Shown here: positions 27,975 to 35,960 of the stretch, one piece after another
How positions within the stretch are numbered: position 1 is the first letter of the stretch
Layout of the letters: each line of letters opens with the position of its first letter
Program-made: the position numbers and the translations under genes
NCBI RefSeq assembly: GCF_000258175.1
Contig: NZ_JH636049.1
Span: 520,982-584,981 of the forward strand
From: Saccharomonospora xinjiangensis XJ-54
Lineage (GTDB): Bacteria; Actinomycetota; Actinomycetes; Mycobacteriales; Pseudonocardiaceae
DNA length: 64,000 bases
Direction of reading: 5' to 3'
The notes under the pieces: model-generated
The model's database searches: none
Seen by the model: the letters and a program-made list of their open reading frames with translations, nothing else
Told to the model about the DNA's origin: nothing

Positions 27975-29225
27975 ATGGAACACACGACGTGCTGTGTCGT
28001 CGGCGGCGGCCCTGCCGGTATGACGATCGCGCTGCTGCTGGCCAGAGCCGGAGTCGAGGTCACCGTGCTGGAGAAACACCCCGATTTCCTCCGCGACTTC
28101 CGGGGTGACACGGTCCACCCGTCCACGATGCGCCTGCTCGACGAACTCGGCCTCGGCAGCCACTTCGCGGCACTGTCATCGGGACGGCTCGACCGGATGC
28201 GGATGCGGATCGGTGAGGCGAGCATCGTGGCCGCCGACTTCAGCAGGCTGCGCGCGCCGTACGACCACATCGCGATGGTTCCGCAGGCAGACTTCCTGGA
28301 CCTGCTGGCCGACGCCGCAGCGGAGGAACCCACGTTCACCCTGCGGCGACCGGCTCCGGTCACCGGGCTCCTGACGAGTACCGAGGACGGCTCCCCCCGC
28401 GTGCACGGTGTGCGCTACCTGCACCAGGACGGCAGCGAGCACGAGCTACGGGCCGGGCTCGTGCTCGCCTGCGACGGGCGAGACTCGCTGGTCCGGCAGG
28501 CCGCCCTGCTGCGGCCGCGCGAGTTCGACGTGCCGATGGACGTCTGGCAGGTGCGGCTGCCGGTGCTCTCCGAGAACGCCAGGGGCGCCGTCGTCGCGCA
28601 TGTCGAGGCAGGTGGCGCCGCTGTCAGCATGGACAGGGGAACCTACGCCCAGGTCGCCTACCTCATCGCGAAGGGAACCGACGCGCGGCGCAGGGCGCAG
28701 GGTCTCGATGCCTTCCGCGCGCACCTCGCCGGGTTGCTCGGGGTCGGTGACGACGTCGTCGGCGCGATCACCTCGTGGGACGACGTCCCGCTGCTGCGGG
28801 TGCGCATGAACCGGCTGCGGCGATGGCACCGCCCCGGACTGCTGTGCCTCGGCGACGCCGCCCACGCGATGTCGCCCGTCGGCGGTGTCGGCGTCAACCT
28901 CGCCATCGCCGACGCCGTGGCCGCCGCGCGGCTGCTGGGCCCCGCCCTCCGCGAACGCGGAACCGTCACCACGGCCGACCTCGCCAGGGTGCAGCGCAGG
29001 CGCACGGCGCCCACGATGATCACGCAGCGCATGCAGCACGGTGAGCACGAGACGCTCCTGCGCCCCGCGCTCGACGGCACACTCGCGGGCGTGCCGGTGC
29101 CGCTGCGCGTGGTGGGCCGCAGTGGCCTGCTCCAGGCGGCGACGGCGTTCCTCGGCGGCAAGGGCCTGTTCCGCGAACGGCCTCCCACGTTCGCCCGCCG
29201 GGTCAGCGCGCGTGAACGGCCGTGA
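27975..29225 (+). CDS. FAD-dependent monooxygenase (PHBH/aromatic hydroxylase family)
   Basis: A 416-residue flavoprotein monooxygenase of the FAD_binding_3 group. The Rossmann motif GGGPAG is at residues 10-15, the DG motif (LVLACDGRDS) is near 170, and the GD motif (CLGDAAHAMSPVGGVGVNLA) starts near 291. These enzymes hydroxylate aromatic or tetracycline/anthracycline-type substrates using NAD(P)H and O2. The TetR partner and palindromic operators suggest induction by its substrate, perhaps in detoxification. The substrate is not determinable. Its end overlaps the convergent tetR gene by 23 bases. Confidence 0.85.
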   Translation: MEHTTCCVVGGGPAGMTIALLLARAGVEVTVLEKHPDFLRDFRGDTVHPSTMRLLDELGLGSHFAALSSGRLDRMRMRIGEASIVAADFSRLRAPYDHIAMVPQADFLDLLADAAAEEPTFTLRRPAPVTGLLTSTEDGSPRVHGVRYLHQDGSEHELRAGLVLACDGRDSLVRQAALLRPREFDVPMDVWQVRLPVLSENARGAVVAHVEAGGAAVSMDRGTYAQVAYLIAKGTDARRRAQGLDAFRAHLAGLLGVGDDVVGAITSWDDVPLLRVRMNRLRRWHRPGLLCLGDAAHAMSPVGGVGVNLAIADAVAAARLLGPALRERGTVTTADLARVQRRRTAPTMITQRMQHGEHETLLRPALDGTLAGVPVPLRVVGRSGLLQAATAFLGGKGLFRERPPTFARRVSARERP

Positions 29226-29826
29226 GCACGAAGGTCTCCAACTCGGCCGTCGCGGCGTCCAGATCGAGGCCGGGATCGGCCAGCCAGTGCGACACGATGT
29301 TGTCGATGGCCCCGCCCACGGCCAGCGCCACCCAGTCGGCGTCGAAAGGCCGGAACCGCCCCTCCCGCTGCCCCTGCCGCAGTAACTCCGCGAGTGACCG
29401 CCATCGGCCGTTCCGGTCGTGCTGGCCGGGCTGCCGGAACCGCGTGCCCTCGCGGTCGTCGAGCAACACCTCGGTGATCAGCCGGACGTGCGTGCGATGC
29501 TCACGCTGGTAGCCGATCATCGCCCGCACGTACGCCACGAGCCTGCTCTCCGGGTCGGGCGCGGCGTCCATGCGCTCACGCACGTACGCGCCGAAACGGT
29601 CGAACACGTGCGCCAATGTCGCTTCAGCGAGGTCGGCCTTCGACCCGAAGTGGTACAGCACGGCGGCCTTCGAGATGCCGGCGTGCTGGGCGATCGCCGC
29701 CAGTGACGTGCCCGCATAGCCGCGCTGGGACACCAGTTCGATCGTGCTGTCGATGATCTGCCGTCGTCGTGCCTGTTCGGTGAAGGTCGGCGAGGACGCG
29801 GCTCCGGGCGTGCGTCCCTGCGCCAT
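29203..29826 (-). CDS. TetR family transcriptional regulator
   Basis: A 207-residue TetR protein. The N-terminal HTH (IAQHAGISKAAVLYHFGSKA, residues 45-64) follows the usual first helix (RRQIIDSTIELVSQRGYAG). The C-terminal half is an all-helical ligand-binding domain with a TetR_C-like composition. It is convergent with the FAD monooxygenase gene and is the likely repressor acting at the paired palindromes upstream of that gene. Confidence 0.87.
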   Translation of the reverse strand: MAQGRTPGAASSPTFTEQARRRQIIDSTIELVSQRGYAGTSLAAIAQHAGISKAAVLYHFGSKADLAEATLAHVFDRFGAYVRERMDAAPDPESRLVAYVRAMIGYQREHRTHVRLITEVLLDDREGTRFRQPGQHDRNGRWRSLAELLRQGQREGRFRPFDADWVALAVGGAIDNIVSHWLADPGLDLDAATAELETFVLTAVHAR

Positions 29827-29894
29827 GACACTCCTCGTCCGAACCCCTCACGGTGCCCTCGCGGCACCCGGTCAGGAGTCTAGCCACGCCGCGC

Positions 29895-29900
29895 TACGGT
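29895..29900 (+). promoter_or_regulatory. -10 element for a leaderless araC mRNA
   Basis: TACGGT, six bases, then GTG at 29907. This position supports the GTG as the real start of the AraC-family gene rather than the upstream ATG at 29853. Confidence 0.45.
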
Positions 29901-29906
29901 TCCGGT

Positions 29907-30845
29907 GTGGACGCGCTGGGCAGCCTGCTCGACGGGCCGAGAGCACACGGGGCCTTCGTACTCAGGGCGATGCTCGACCCGCCGTGGTCACTGCGGGTGC
30001 GCGACGGCGCCGCGCTTACCGTGCTCGCGATCACGCGGGGGCGGGCGTGGCTCGTCCCCGACGACGCCGGCCCGGTCCGCCTCGACGCGGGCGACATCGC
30101 CGTGCTGTCCGGCCCCGACCCGTACACCGTGGCGTGCGAACCCGGACTCGAACCGACCGTGGTGATCGAACCCGGCGGGCACAGCACCACCACGACCGGC
30201 GACGACCTCTGCGGGACGTGGTCAACAGGGTTGCGGACGTGGGGCACCGGAACGGCGGCGGGCGATGCCATGCTGATCGGGTCCTACGACGTGCGCGGGG
30301 AGGTGGGCGGGCGGTTGCTCGCCGCACTTCCTCCCCGGCTGGCGCTGGAGTCCGACGACAGTCACACCCCGCTGGTGTCACTGCTGGAAACCGAGATCGA
30401 CCGCGCCGATCCCGGCCAGGAGGTCGTTCTCGACCGCCTGCTCGACCTGCTGCTCGTCAGTGTGCTTCGCACGTGGTTCGCGAGTCCCGGACGGGATGCT
30501 CCCGGGTGGGTCAGGGCGCATGCCGACCCGGTCGTCGGCCGCGCCCTGCGGCTGCTGCACGACGAGCCCGCGTTGCCCTGGACGGTGTCGGCGCTCGCGA
30601 CCCGCGTCGGCGTGTCGCGAGCCGCGCTGGCCAGGCGGTTCACCGAGCTGGTCGGTGAACCGCCGATGACCTACCTCACCGGCTGGCGCCTCGCGCTGGC
30701 CGCCGACCTGCTCCGCGATCCCGGCGTCACCCTCGACACCATCGCGCGCCGCGTCGGCTACGGCAGCGCGTTCGCGTTGAGCACCGCGTTCAAGCGCGCC
30801 TACGGCGTCAGCCCCGGCCGGTACCGCCTCACCCGGCCCGCGTGA
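29907..30845 (+). CDS. AraC family regulator with cupin N-terminal domain
   Basis: A 312-residue regulator. The N-terminal cupin (AraC_binding_2 type: RGRAWLVPDDAGPVRLDAGD) probably senses a small molecule. The C-terminal double HTH includes VSALATRVGVSRAALARRFT near residue 228 and TIARRVGYGSAFALSTAFKR near 277. It is transcribed toward an NmrA-like reductase gene, with a 17-base 3' overlap. This convergent regulator/reductase pairing is frequent in actinobacteria and often the reductase is a target. The GTG start is preferred on the promoter position. Confidence 0.85.
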   Translation: MDALGSLLDGPRAHGAFVLRAMLDPPWSLRVRDGAALTVLAITRGRAWLVPDDAGPVRLDAGDIAVLSGPDPYTVACEPGLEPTVVIEPGGHSTTTTGDDLCGTWSTGLRTWGTGTAAGDAMLIGSYDVRGEVGGRLLAALPPRLALESDDSHTPLVSLLETEIDRADPGQEVVLDRLLDLLLVSVLRTWFASPGRDAPGWVRAHADPVVGRALRLLHDEPALPWTVSALATRVGVSRAALARRFTELVGEPPMTYLTGWRLALAADLLRDPGVTLDTIARRVGYGSAFALSTAFKRAYGVSPGRYRLTRPA

Positions 30846-31695
30846 CGGCCGCGGCATCCCACGCGCCGTCGGTGGCGGCCGCACGCACGACGTCACGGAC
30901 GTCGCGGGGCTCCCTGCCGAGCGCCTCCCGAACACCGTCGGCGACGTGGGCGTTGCGGCCGTCGAGCACCGTCGCGAACAATCCCGCCAGGAACTCCGCG
31001 TCCGCCTCCGGTACTCCGTGGCCGGTGAGCATCGCGCCGTACTCGGTCTCGGGCACGGGCACGTAACGCACCTCGCGCCCGATCGCCTCGGACAACTCGG
31101 CGGCCACCTGCGCGAACGTCAGGGCACGCGGACCCGTCAGCTCGTAGACGCGTCCCGCGTGGCCTGCGTCGCCACTGTCGAGCAGCGCCGCCACCGCGAC
31201 GTCGGCGATGTCGTCCGCGTCCACGAACGGCTCCGCGACCTCCCCCGCCGGTAACGCGATGGTGCCGTCCACCACCGCATCCCGCAGGAAATCCTCGCTG
31301 AACGCCTGCGCGAACCAGGCACACCGCACGACCGTCCACTCGGCACCCGACGCGCCCAGGGTGCGTTCGGCCCTGCCTGCCCCTTCCTCGCCCCTGCCGG
31401 ACAGCAGCACGAGTCTGCGCACACCGAGGGACACCGCGCGCCGCGCGAACGCACCAACGGCCTCGTCAGCACCGGGGGCGGCGAGATCCGGCGCGTACAC
31501 CACGTAGGCGGCGTCCATCCCGTCGAGCACCTCGTCCCATGTGGACTCATCGTTCCAGTCGAAGCGGGGCCGCGTCGAGCGGGAAGCCGGTCGCACCACG
31601 ACGTTGCTCCTCCGACGGAGCCTTTCGGCCACCCTGCGCCCCGTCTTGCCGCTCGCGCCGAGCACCAGAACCTTCGTCACATCCGTCGTTGTCAT
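30829..31695 (-). CDS. NAD(P)-binding NmrA-like reductase
   Basis: A 288-residue atypical short-chain reductase. The Rossmann motif LVLGASGKTGRRVA lies near residues 10-23, and the NmrA/ergot-alkaloid-type signature YELTGPRALTFAQVAAEL near 180-197. There is no YxxxK catalytic pair, so it may be a redox sensor or an azoreductase-like quinone reductase (YwnB/QorB group). The ATG at 31693-31695 (MTTTDVTK) is chosen. It is convergent with the AraC gene. Confidence 0.83.
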   Translation of the reverse strand: MTTTDVTKVLVLGASGKTGRRVAERLRRRSNVVVRPASRSTRPRFDWNDESTWDEVLDGMDAAYVVYAPDLAAPGADEAVGAFARRAVSLGVRRLVLLSGRGEEGAGRAERTLGASGAEWTVVRCAWFAQAFSEDFLRDAVVDGTIALPAGEVAEPFVDADDIADVAVAALLDSGDAGHAGRVYELTGPRALTFAQVAAELSEAIGREVRYVPVPETEYGAMLTGHGVPEADAEFLAGLFATVLDGRNAHVADGVREALGREPRDVRDVVRAAATDGAWDAAAVTRAG

Positions 31696-32104
31696 GGTTC
31701 TCAAGCCAACCGGAACCCGCGGCACAGGACCATGGCCGAGGCGCTCGCCTGCCTACGCGGCCGTCTCACCGGCCGGGCCCGGGCGCGACCTCCCTAGGCA
31801 CCGTGATCAGGGCTGGCGTCCCCCGGCCGCCGGCGAGATGCACGATGCTCCGCGTGGCCGTGACCGGTGGGGCGCAGGCCGTGGAGAACGCCGGACATCG
31901 TGGTGGCACACCCGGTCGTCGTGCGTCGCCGAGCGCACGACCGTGGCGAGGACGGCGATCGGCGAGACGGCACGCGGGCAGAGGTCACCACGGCCACACC
32001 CGGCGTTGCGGAACCGGGCACCGTTGTCGCGACCGCACGCCGGAGGCGACACCGCACCGCTCGACGACCGGCCGTCCGCGCTCAGGGCGACGCGGCGCCG
32101 GGAA
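31696..32104. other. 409-bp region without a recognisable gene
   Basis: This region lies between the start of the NmrA-like gene and the end of the MocR gene. Open frames here are short, Arg/His-rich and without family features or a good start. It must hold the NmrA-like promoter on the minus strand, but no clear -10 was identified. Nothing else was seen. Confidence 0.4.
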
Positions 32105-33598
32105 TCACACGACGGGCCGCAACGGAAGGTCCTCGTGCGGGCCGTGCCGCACCAGCTCCGTCCACGCGGACGCGAGCCTGGCGACCAGCTCGGCCAGCTC
32201 GCCCGGCCTGCGCACGTACGGGATGCGGAAGTAGCCGTCGTGCTGCCCCGTCGGGTCCATTGTGGATCCGGGAACCACCTCGACACCGTGTCGCAGAGCC
32301 AGTTGCGCGTACACGTCGGCGCTGTGCCCTTCGGGAAGGCGCACCCACATCGACGAGCCGCCGTCCGGCACCGTCCAGGTCCACTCGGGAAGCCGTGACC
32401 GCAGCAGGCTTTCGAGAACGGCGAACTGTTCCCGCTGCACCACACTGCGGGCGCGCGACAACTCGGGAAGGCTGGGCACCAGCCGGGCCGCGACCGCCTG
32501 CTCGATCAGCGGACTCCCGAGATCGGCCATGGCCTTGCGGCGGGCGCACCGCTCGATGATCCCCGCAGGCCCCCGCACCCAGCCGACGCGCAGCCCCGCC
32601 CACACGCCCTTCAACGATTCGACGGTCAACACCTCGCCCTGCTCCGGCGCGTAAGCCGCGAGCGGCGAGGGCAGCGACGTCTCGTCGGCGGTGAGGCTGC
32701 TCCCCGCGTAGGCGTTGTCCTCGATCACCGCGACACCGTGCCTGGCCGCCAGCTCCGCCACCTGCCGCCTCCGGGTCGCTGACATGAGCCTGCCCGTGGG
32801 GTTGTGGAAGGTGGGCATCACGTAGAGCAGCGCGGGATTGTGCTCCGCCAGCACGCCGGCGAGGGCACGGACGTCGATCCCCTCGTCGTCGAGGCCGACC
32901 GGCAGCAGCCGCACGCCGTGCTGGCGGAAGATGTCGAGGCACGGCGCCCAGCTCGGCGCCTCGACCGCCACCGCGGACGCGCCCTTGAGGTAGACCTCGG
33001 CGAGCAGCACCAGCGCCTGGTGCGCACCGGTCGTCACGAGCACCTGCTCGGCGGAGGTGGGCAGCCCGACAGCGGTGTAGTGGCTCGCCACCGCCTCGCG
33101 CAGGGCAGGCAGGCCACGCGGGTGATAGCCGGGATCGTCGAGCAGGCCCGTGATGTCGTGGTCGGCCACCGCGCGCAACGCCGCAGCCACCTCGGGCACT
33201 CCCGCGTCGGCCGCGCAGCTGAGCGAGATGAGCCGCCCCGGGCCGTCGATGAGCCGCTGCACGATCGCGGTGCCCTGGCCACCCCGTACCCGCCCGTCGC
33301 TGCGGGGTACCCGCCGTGCGCCGTTCACCCTGGTCCCGCTGCCCTGCCTGCGGTCCACCACCCCGCGCTCGCGGAGGTTCTCGTAGGCGGCCACCACGGT
33401 CGCGCGGCTCACGGCGAGGACCTTGGCGAGTTCACGTTCGGCAGGCAACCGCTCGCCGGGCACGAGTGAACCGTCGTCCGCGGCCCTGGCCACGGCGTCA
33501 GCCAGCTTGCGGTACAGGGGGCCGTCGCCTGTGCTCCAGTTGCCGAGCACGGTGGCCAGCGCCACACCGTGCTGAAAACGGTCCACTTCTCCAGCCAT
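32105..33598 (-). CDS. MocR-type regulator (GntR HTH fused to aminotransferase domain)
   Basis: A 497-residue MocR/PdxR-like protein. The N-terminal GntR winged helix (LYRKLADAVARAADDG, then LPAERELAKVLAVSRATVVA) is followed by a Pro/Arg-rich linker and a fold-type I aminotransferase domain. The PLP lysine lies in TVESLKGVWAGLRVGW and IEDNAYAG is near residue 280. MocR proteins usually sense PLP or an amino-acid adduct and control vitamin B6, GABA or taurine genes. It is divergent from a small membrane-protein gene across a promoter with two direct repeats. The ATG at 33596-33598 has GGAGG upstream. Confidence 0.87.
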   Translation of the reverse strand: MAGEVDRFQHGVALATVLGNWSTGDGPLYRKLADAVARAADDGSLVPGERLPAERELAKVLAVSRATVVAAYENLRERGVVDRRQGSGTRVNGARRVPRSDGRVRGGQGTAIVQRLIDGPGRLISLSCAADAGVPEVAAALRAVADHDITGLLDDPGYHPRGLPALREAVASHYTAVGLPTSAEQVLVTTGAHQALVLLAEVYLKGASAVAVEAPSWAPCLDIFRQHGVRLLPVGLDDEGIDVRALAGVLAEHNPALLYVMPTFHNPTGRLMSATRRRQVAELAARHGVAVIEDNAYAGSSLTADETSLPSPLAAYAPEQGEVLTVESLKGVWAGLRVGWVRGPAGIIERCARRKAMADLGSPLIEQAVAARLVPSLPELSRARSVVQREQFAVLESLLRSRLPEWTWTVPDGGSSMWVRLPEGHSADVYAQLALRHGVEVVPGSTMDPTGQHDGYFRIPYVRRPGELAELVARLASAWTELVRHGPHEDLPLRPVV

Positions 33599-33612
33599 TG
33601 GCTCTACCTCCG

Positions 33613-33653
33613 GTCCAATATTCGGCCGATCGTAGATCACGAACAGTCCAATA
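33613..33653. promoter_or_regulatory. Direct repeats in the mocR divergent promoter
   Basis: GTCCAATA occurs at 33613-33620 and again at 33646-33653. The spacing is 33 bp, about three helical turns, which would place both copies on one DNA face. MocR/PdxR regulators are known to bind direct repeats, so these are good autoregulatory sites. On the minus strand a TACGAT (-10-like) lies between them. Confidence 0.5.
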
Positions 33654-33657
33654 GGAA

Positions 33658-33939
33658 GTGGACCGGCGAAGAACGGTCCGGAAGGTGGTCCTCGTGGTCG
33701 TCACGACGCTGTACATCGCCGCTCTCGCCACCGTGCTCGCCGGGTTGGGCGCAACCGTGCGGCACGACGGTCCGGTTCCCGACGTCGAACCCCTTCTCGC
33801 CCGGCGGGTGGCCGAGGGCCTGCGCGTGTTGCGGGCGGTCAGCGACGAGAACGCTCGGCGGACGCTGCGCCTGCTCGAGGAACTGAACCCGGTTCCCGCA
33901 CGCTCGCCCCGAACGCACGACGCAAACTCGCGTGCGTGA
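33658..33939 (+). CDS. Small single-pass membrane protein
   Basis: Up to 93 residues: a basic N-terminus (DRRRTVRK), one transmembrane helix (VVLVVVTTLYIAALATVLAGL) and a soluble helical segment (AEGLRVLRAVSDENARRTLRLLEELN). The last residues (about THDANSRA) run into the tandem-repeat array. I do not recognise a family. Internal GTG codons at 33685 and 33694 are alternative starts; the latter has GGAAGG eight bases upstream. It is divergent from mocR and shares its operator region, so it may be the mocR target. Confidence 0.5.
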   Translation: MDRRRTVRKVVLVVVTTLYIAALATVLAGLGATVRHDGPVPDVEPLLARRVAEGLRVLRAVSDENARRTLRLLEELNPVPARSPRTHDANSRA

Positions 33940-34053
33940 GATGCAGGCTCGCGTGCGGGAAGTGCCGGCAGGTGTACGTGAGGTGCGGACACGCGCGGGA
34001 GGTGCCGACTCGCGTACGTGAGGTGCAGGCTCGCGCGCGTCAGGTGCGGACAC
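33925..34053. repeat. Tandem array of 21-nt degenerate units (copy 1)
   Basis: Units beginning [G/A]TGC repeat at 33941, 33962, 33983 (19 nt), 34002, 34023 and, partially, 34044. The approximate consensus is GTGCNGNCTCGCGTNCGTGAG-like, given as starting GTGC and ending CGTGAG. The array occupies the gap between two convergent genes and encodes the last residues of both (ANSRA on plus, DTCVRT on minus). A related array lies at 55817-56011. Confidence 0.75.
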
Positions 34054-34825
34054 AGGTGTCGGCGACGTGGGCGGCCAGGCCGGTGGCACCCGGGGCAATG
34101 TGCGGGTGAAGAACGAGATCGGCGTCGTAGTCACCGCCGTCCTGGGTGCGGAAGGGCACCGGTTCCAGTTCACCCAGCACGGACAGCCGCTCCTTCAGCC
34201 GCGCCGCGGCGAGAGCGTACTCGGCCTCGGTTGACCGATCCGCCCCGTACACGACCAGCGGTGGCAGCGCCTCCATCCCGGTGTAGTGGAAGATGCCGTG
34301 CTGGATAGGGAACAGCACCTGCTCCAGCTCGCCGTGGATTCCTCGCGGCCCGAAGGACGCCTCCCGCGCACCGACGGACGTGACCACCATGCCCCGCTTG
34401 CCGTGCAGGTTCCCGTCGCCGTATCGCAGGGTCGTCCCCGTTTCGGGGTCCTTGATACCGAAGCCGAACCCGTGCAGGAAGACCCTGTCGAACCAGCCCT
34501 TGAGGATCGCGGGCATCCCGAACCACCACAGCGGGAAGTGCACCACGAGGACGTCCGCGGCGAGCACCAGCTCCTGCTCTGCCTTGATGTCGGCGGACAA
34601 CCTGCCCGCATCAATCGCCTCCTTGGCGGCCCTGGCCACGAACAACCGCTCCTCGGGGTCGTGACCGAAGTCGGTGGCGGCGACGATCGGGTCCCAGTTC
34701 AGCGCGTAGAGATCCCGCATGTGCACGTCGTGGCCGAGTTCGGTGAGGTGGGCTGCGCCCTCGTCGGCGAGGGAGCGGGTCATCGAACGGGCGTCGGGGT
34801 GGGCCACGAGCCAGAGAATGTTCAT
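34040..34825 (-). CDS. NAD(P)H-dependent flavin oxidoreductase (MdaB/KefF-like)
   Basis: A 261-residue flavodoxin-like quinone reductase. The FMN-binding N-terminus (MNILWLVAHPDARSMTRSL) is followed by LVVHFPLWWFGMPAILKGWF near residue 95, the NQO1/MdaB signature. Such enzymes reduce quinones or electrophiles by two electrons. It is divergent from a GlxA-type regulator gene that probably controls it. CAGGCT seven bases before the ATG could be a leaderless-type -10. The C-terminal six residues are encoded by the repeat array. Confidence 0.83.
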   Translation of the reverse strand: MNILWLVAHPDARSMTRSLADEGAAHLTELGHDVHMRDLYALNWDPIVAATDFGHDPEERLFVARAAKEAIDAGRLSADIKAEQELVLAADVLVVHFPLWWFGMPAILKGWFDRVFLHGFGFGIKDPETGTTLRYGDGNLHGKRGMVVTSVGAREASFGPRGIHGELEQVLFPIQHGIFHYTGMEALPPLVVYGADRSTEAEYALAAARLKERLSVLGELEPVPFRTQDGGDYDADLVLHPHIAPGATGLAAHVADTCVRT

Positions 34826-34866
34826 GTCCCTCAGCCTGCCGAGGCGGCCGGTCCGCGACGAGTGGC

Positions 34867-34887
34867 TGAAAGGACATCATGTGAAAG
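34867..34887. promoter_or_regulatory. Direct repeat TGAAAG in a divergent promoter
   Basis: TGAAAG occurs at 34867-34872 and 34882-34887, 15 bp apart, between the oxidoreductase and glxA-type genes and about 10 bp from the latter's start. AraC-type proteins often bind spaced direct repeats, so this is a plausible site for the adjacent regulator. Confidence 0.35.
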
Positions 34888-34896
34888 AATCTGGCC

Positions 34897-35898
34897 ATGG
34901 CTCGTCCCGTCGAACCGCGGAGACCTCATCGGGTCGCCGTGCTCGTGCGTCCCGGTGTGCTGCCCATGGAACTGGGGCTGGTCCACCAACTGTTCCGCGC
35001 CGCCCGTTCACCGCGGAAAGTGCCGTTGTACGAGGTCACGAGCTTCGCACTCGAACCGGGCCCGGTGCCGACCGACGCCGACTTCGCCGTCCACGTCGAG
35101 TGCGGACCGGCCGTGCTCGCCGACGCCGACACGGTCGTCGTCCCCGCGAGCCATCTGCTGGACGAGACCGACGACGTCCTGCCGCCCGCGCTGCGCGACG
35201 CGCTGGCGCGCATCCGGCCCGGCACCCGGATCGCCTCGATCTGCACGGGAGCGTTCGTCCTCGCGGCGGCCGGACTGCTCGACGGGCACAGGGCGACCAC
35301 CCACTGGCACTCCGCCGAGCGGTTCCGGCGCGCGTTCCCCGCCGTCGAGGTAGACCCGAACGTGCTCTACACGGACAACGGCGAGGTGCTGACCTCGGCA
35401 GGCGAAGCCGCGGGCATCGACCTGTGCCTGCACCTGATCCGCCGCGACCACGGGGCCGCGGTGGCCAACGAGGTCGCGCGCAGCATGGTGGTGCCCCCGC
35501 ACAGGGAGGGCGGTCAGGCTCAGTATCTCCAGCTCCCAGTACCCGAGCCGGGGGCCCGCGACTCCACCGCCCGCGCTCGCGAGTGGGCGCTGCGGAACCT
35601 GCACCGGCCGTTGTCGCTGCCCGAACTGGCCGCGCGGGAGGCGATGAGCACGCGCACGTTCACTCGCCGGTTCCGTCAGGAGGTGGGCACCTCGCCCCTG
35701 CGGTGGCTGACCCAGCAGCGCGTCGAGCGCGCGCGGCAACTGCTGGAACGCACGGACCTGCCGGTGGATCGCGTCGCGGAGGCTGTCGGGTTCACGTCGG
35801 CGGTGTCGCTGCGTCAGCACCTCGCGACCACACTCGGTGTCTCACCCAGCGCGTACCGGCAGACCTTCGGTGGTGACCGTCACATCATGCCCGGCTGA
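34897..35898 (+). CDS. GlxA family regulator (DJ-1/PfpI domain + AraC HTH)
   Basis: A 333-residue protein. The N-terminal DJ-1/PfpI-like domain carries the nucleophile-elbow cysteine in IASICTGAFVLAAAGLLDGH near residue 115. The C-terminal AraC-type double HTH includes LPELAAREAMSTRTFTRRFR near residue 247 and VAEAVGFTSAVSLRQHLATT near 297. In this family the DJ-1 part is a sensor and usually not a peptidase. It is divergent from the quinone-reductase-like gene, which suggests control of an electrophile or thiol stress response. Confidence 0.87.
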   Translation: MARPVEPRRPHRVAVLVRPGVLPMELGLVHQLFRAARSPRKVPLYEVTSFALEPGPVPTDADFAVHVECGPAVLADADTVVVPASHLLDETDDVLPPALRDALARIRPGTRIASICTGAFVLAAAGLLDGHRATTHWHSAERFRRAFPAVEVDPNVLYTDNGEVLTSAGEAAGIDLCLHLIRRDHGAAVANEVARSMVVPPHREGGQAQYLQLPVPEPGARDSTARAREWALRNLHRPLSLPELAAREAMSTRTFTRRFRQEVGTSPLRWLTQQRVERARQLLERTDLPVDRVAEAVGFTSAVSLRQHLATTLGVSPSAYRQTFGGDRHIMPG

Positions 35899-35922
35899 GG
35901 GCCGTCACCGGAATGCACCTGC

Positions 35923-35928
35923 TATAGG
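35923..35928 (+). promoter_or_regulatory. Candidate -10 for the group 2 sigma gene
   Basis: TATAGG lies 32 bases upstream of the chosen TTG start, in the 62-bp gap after the glxA-type gene. A -35 is not clear. Confidence 0.35.
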
Positions 35929-35960
35929 GGGCGTTGCTCCCCGAGAAGGAGGGTGCAGAA

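Noticed and set aside
31807..32445. 212-codon minus-strand frame overlapping the end of the MocR gene
   Set aside because: It is mostly inside MocR in another frame and Arg/Ser-rich; no supporting start or domain.
33925..34053. Possible CRISPR array
   Set aside because: Units are contiguous 19-21 nt with degenerate sequence and no unique spacers; no cas genes are nearby.
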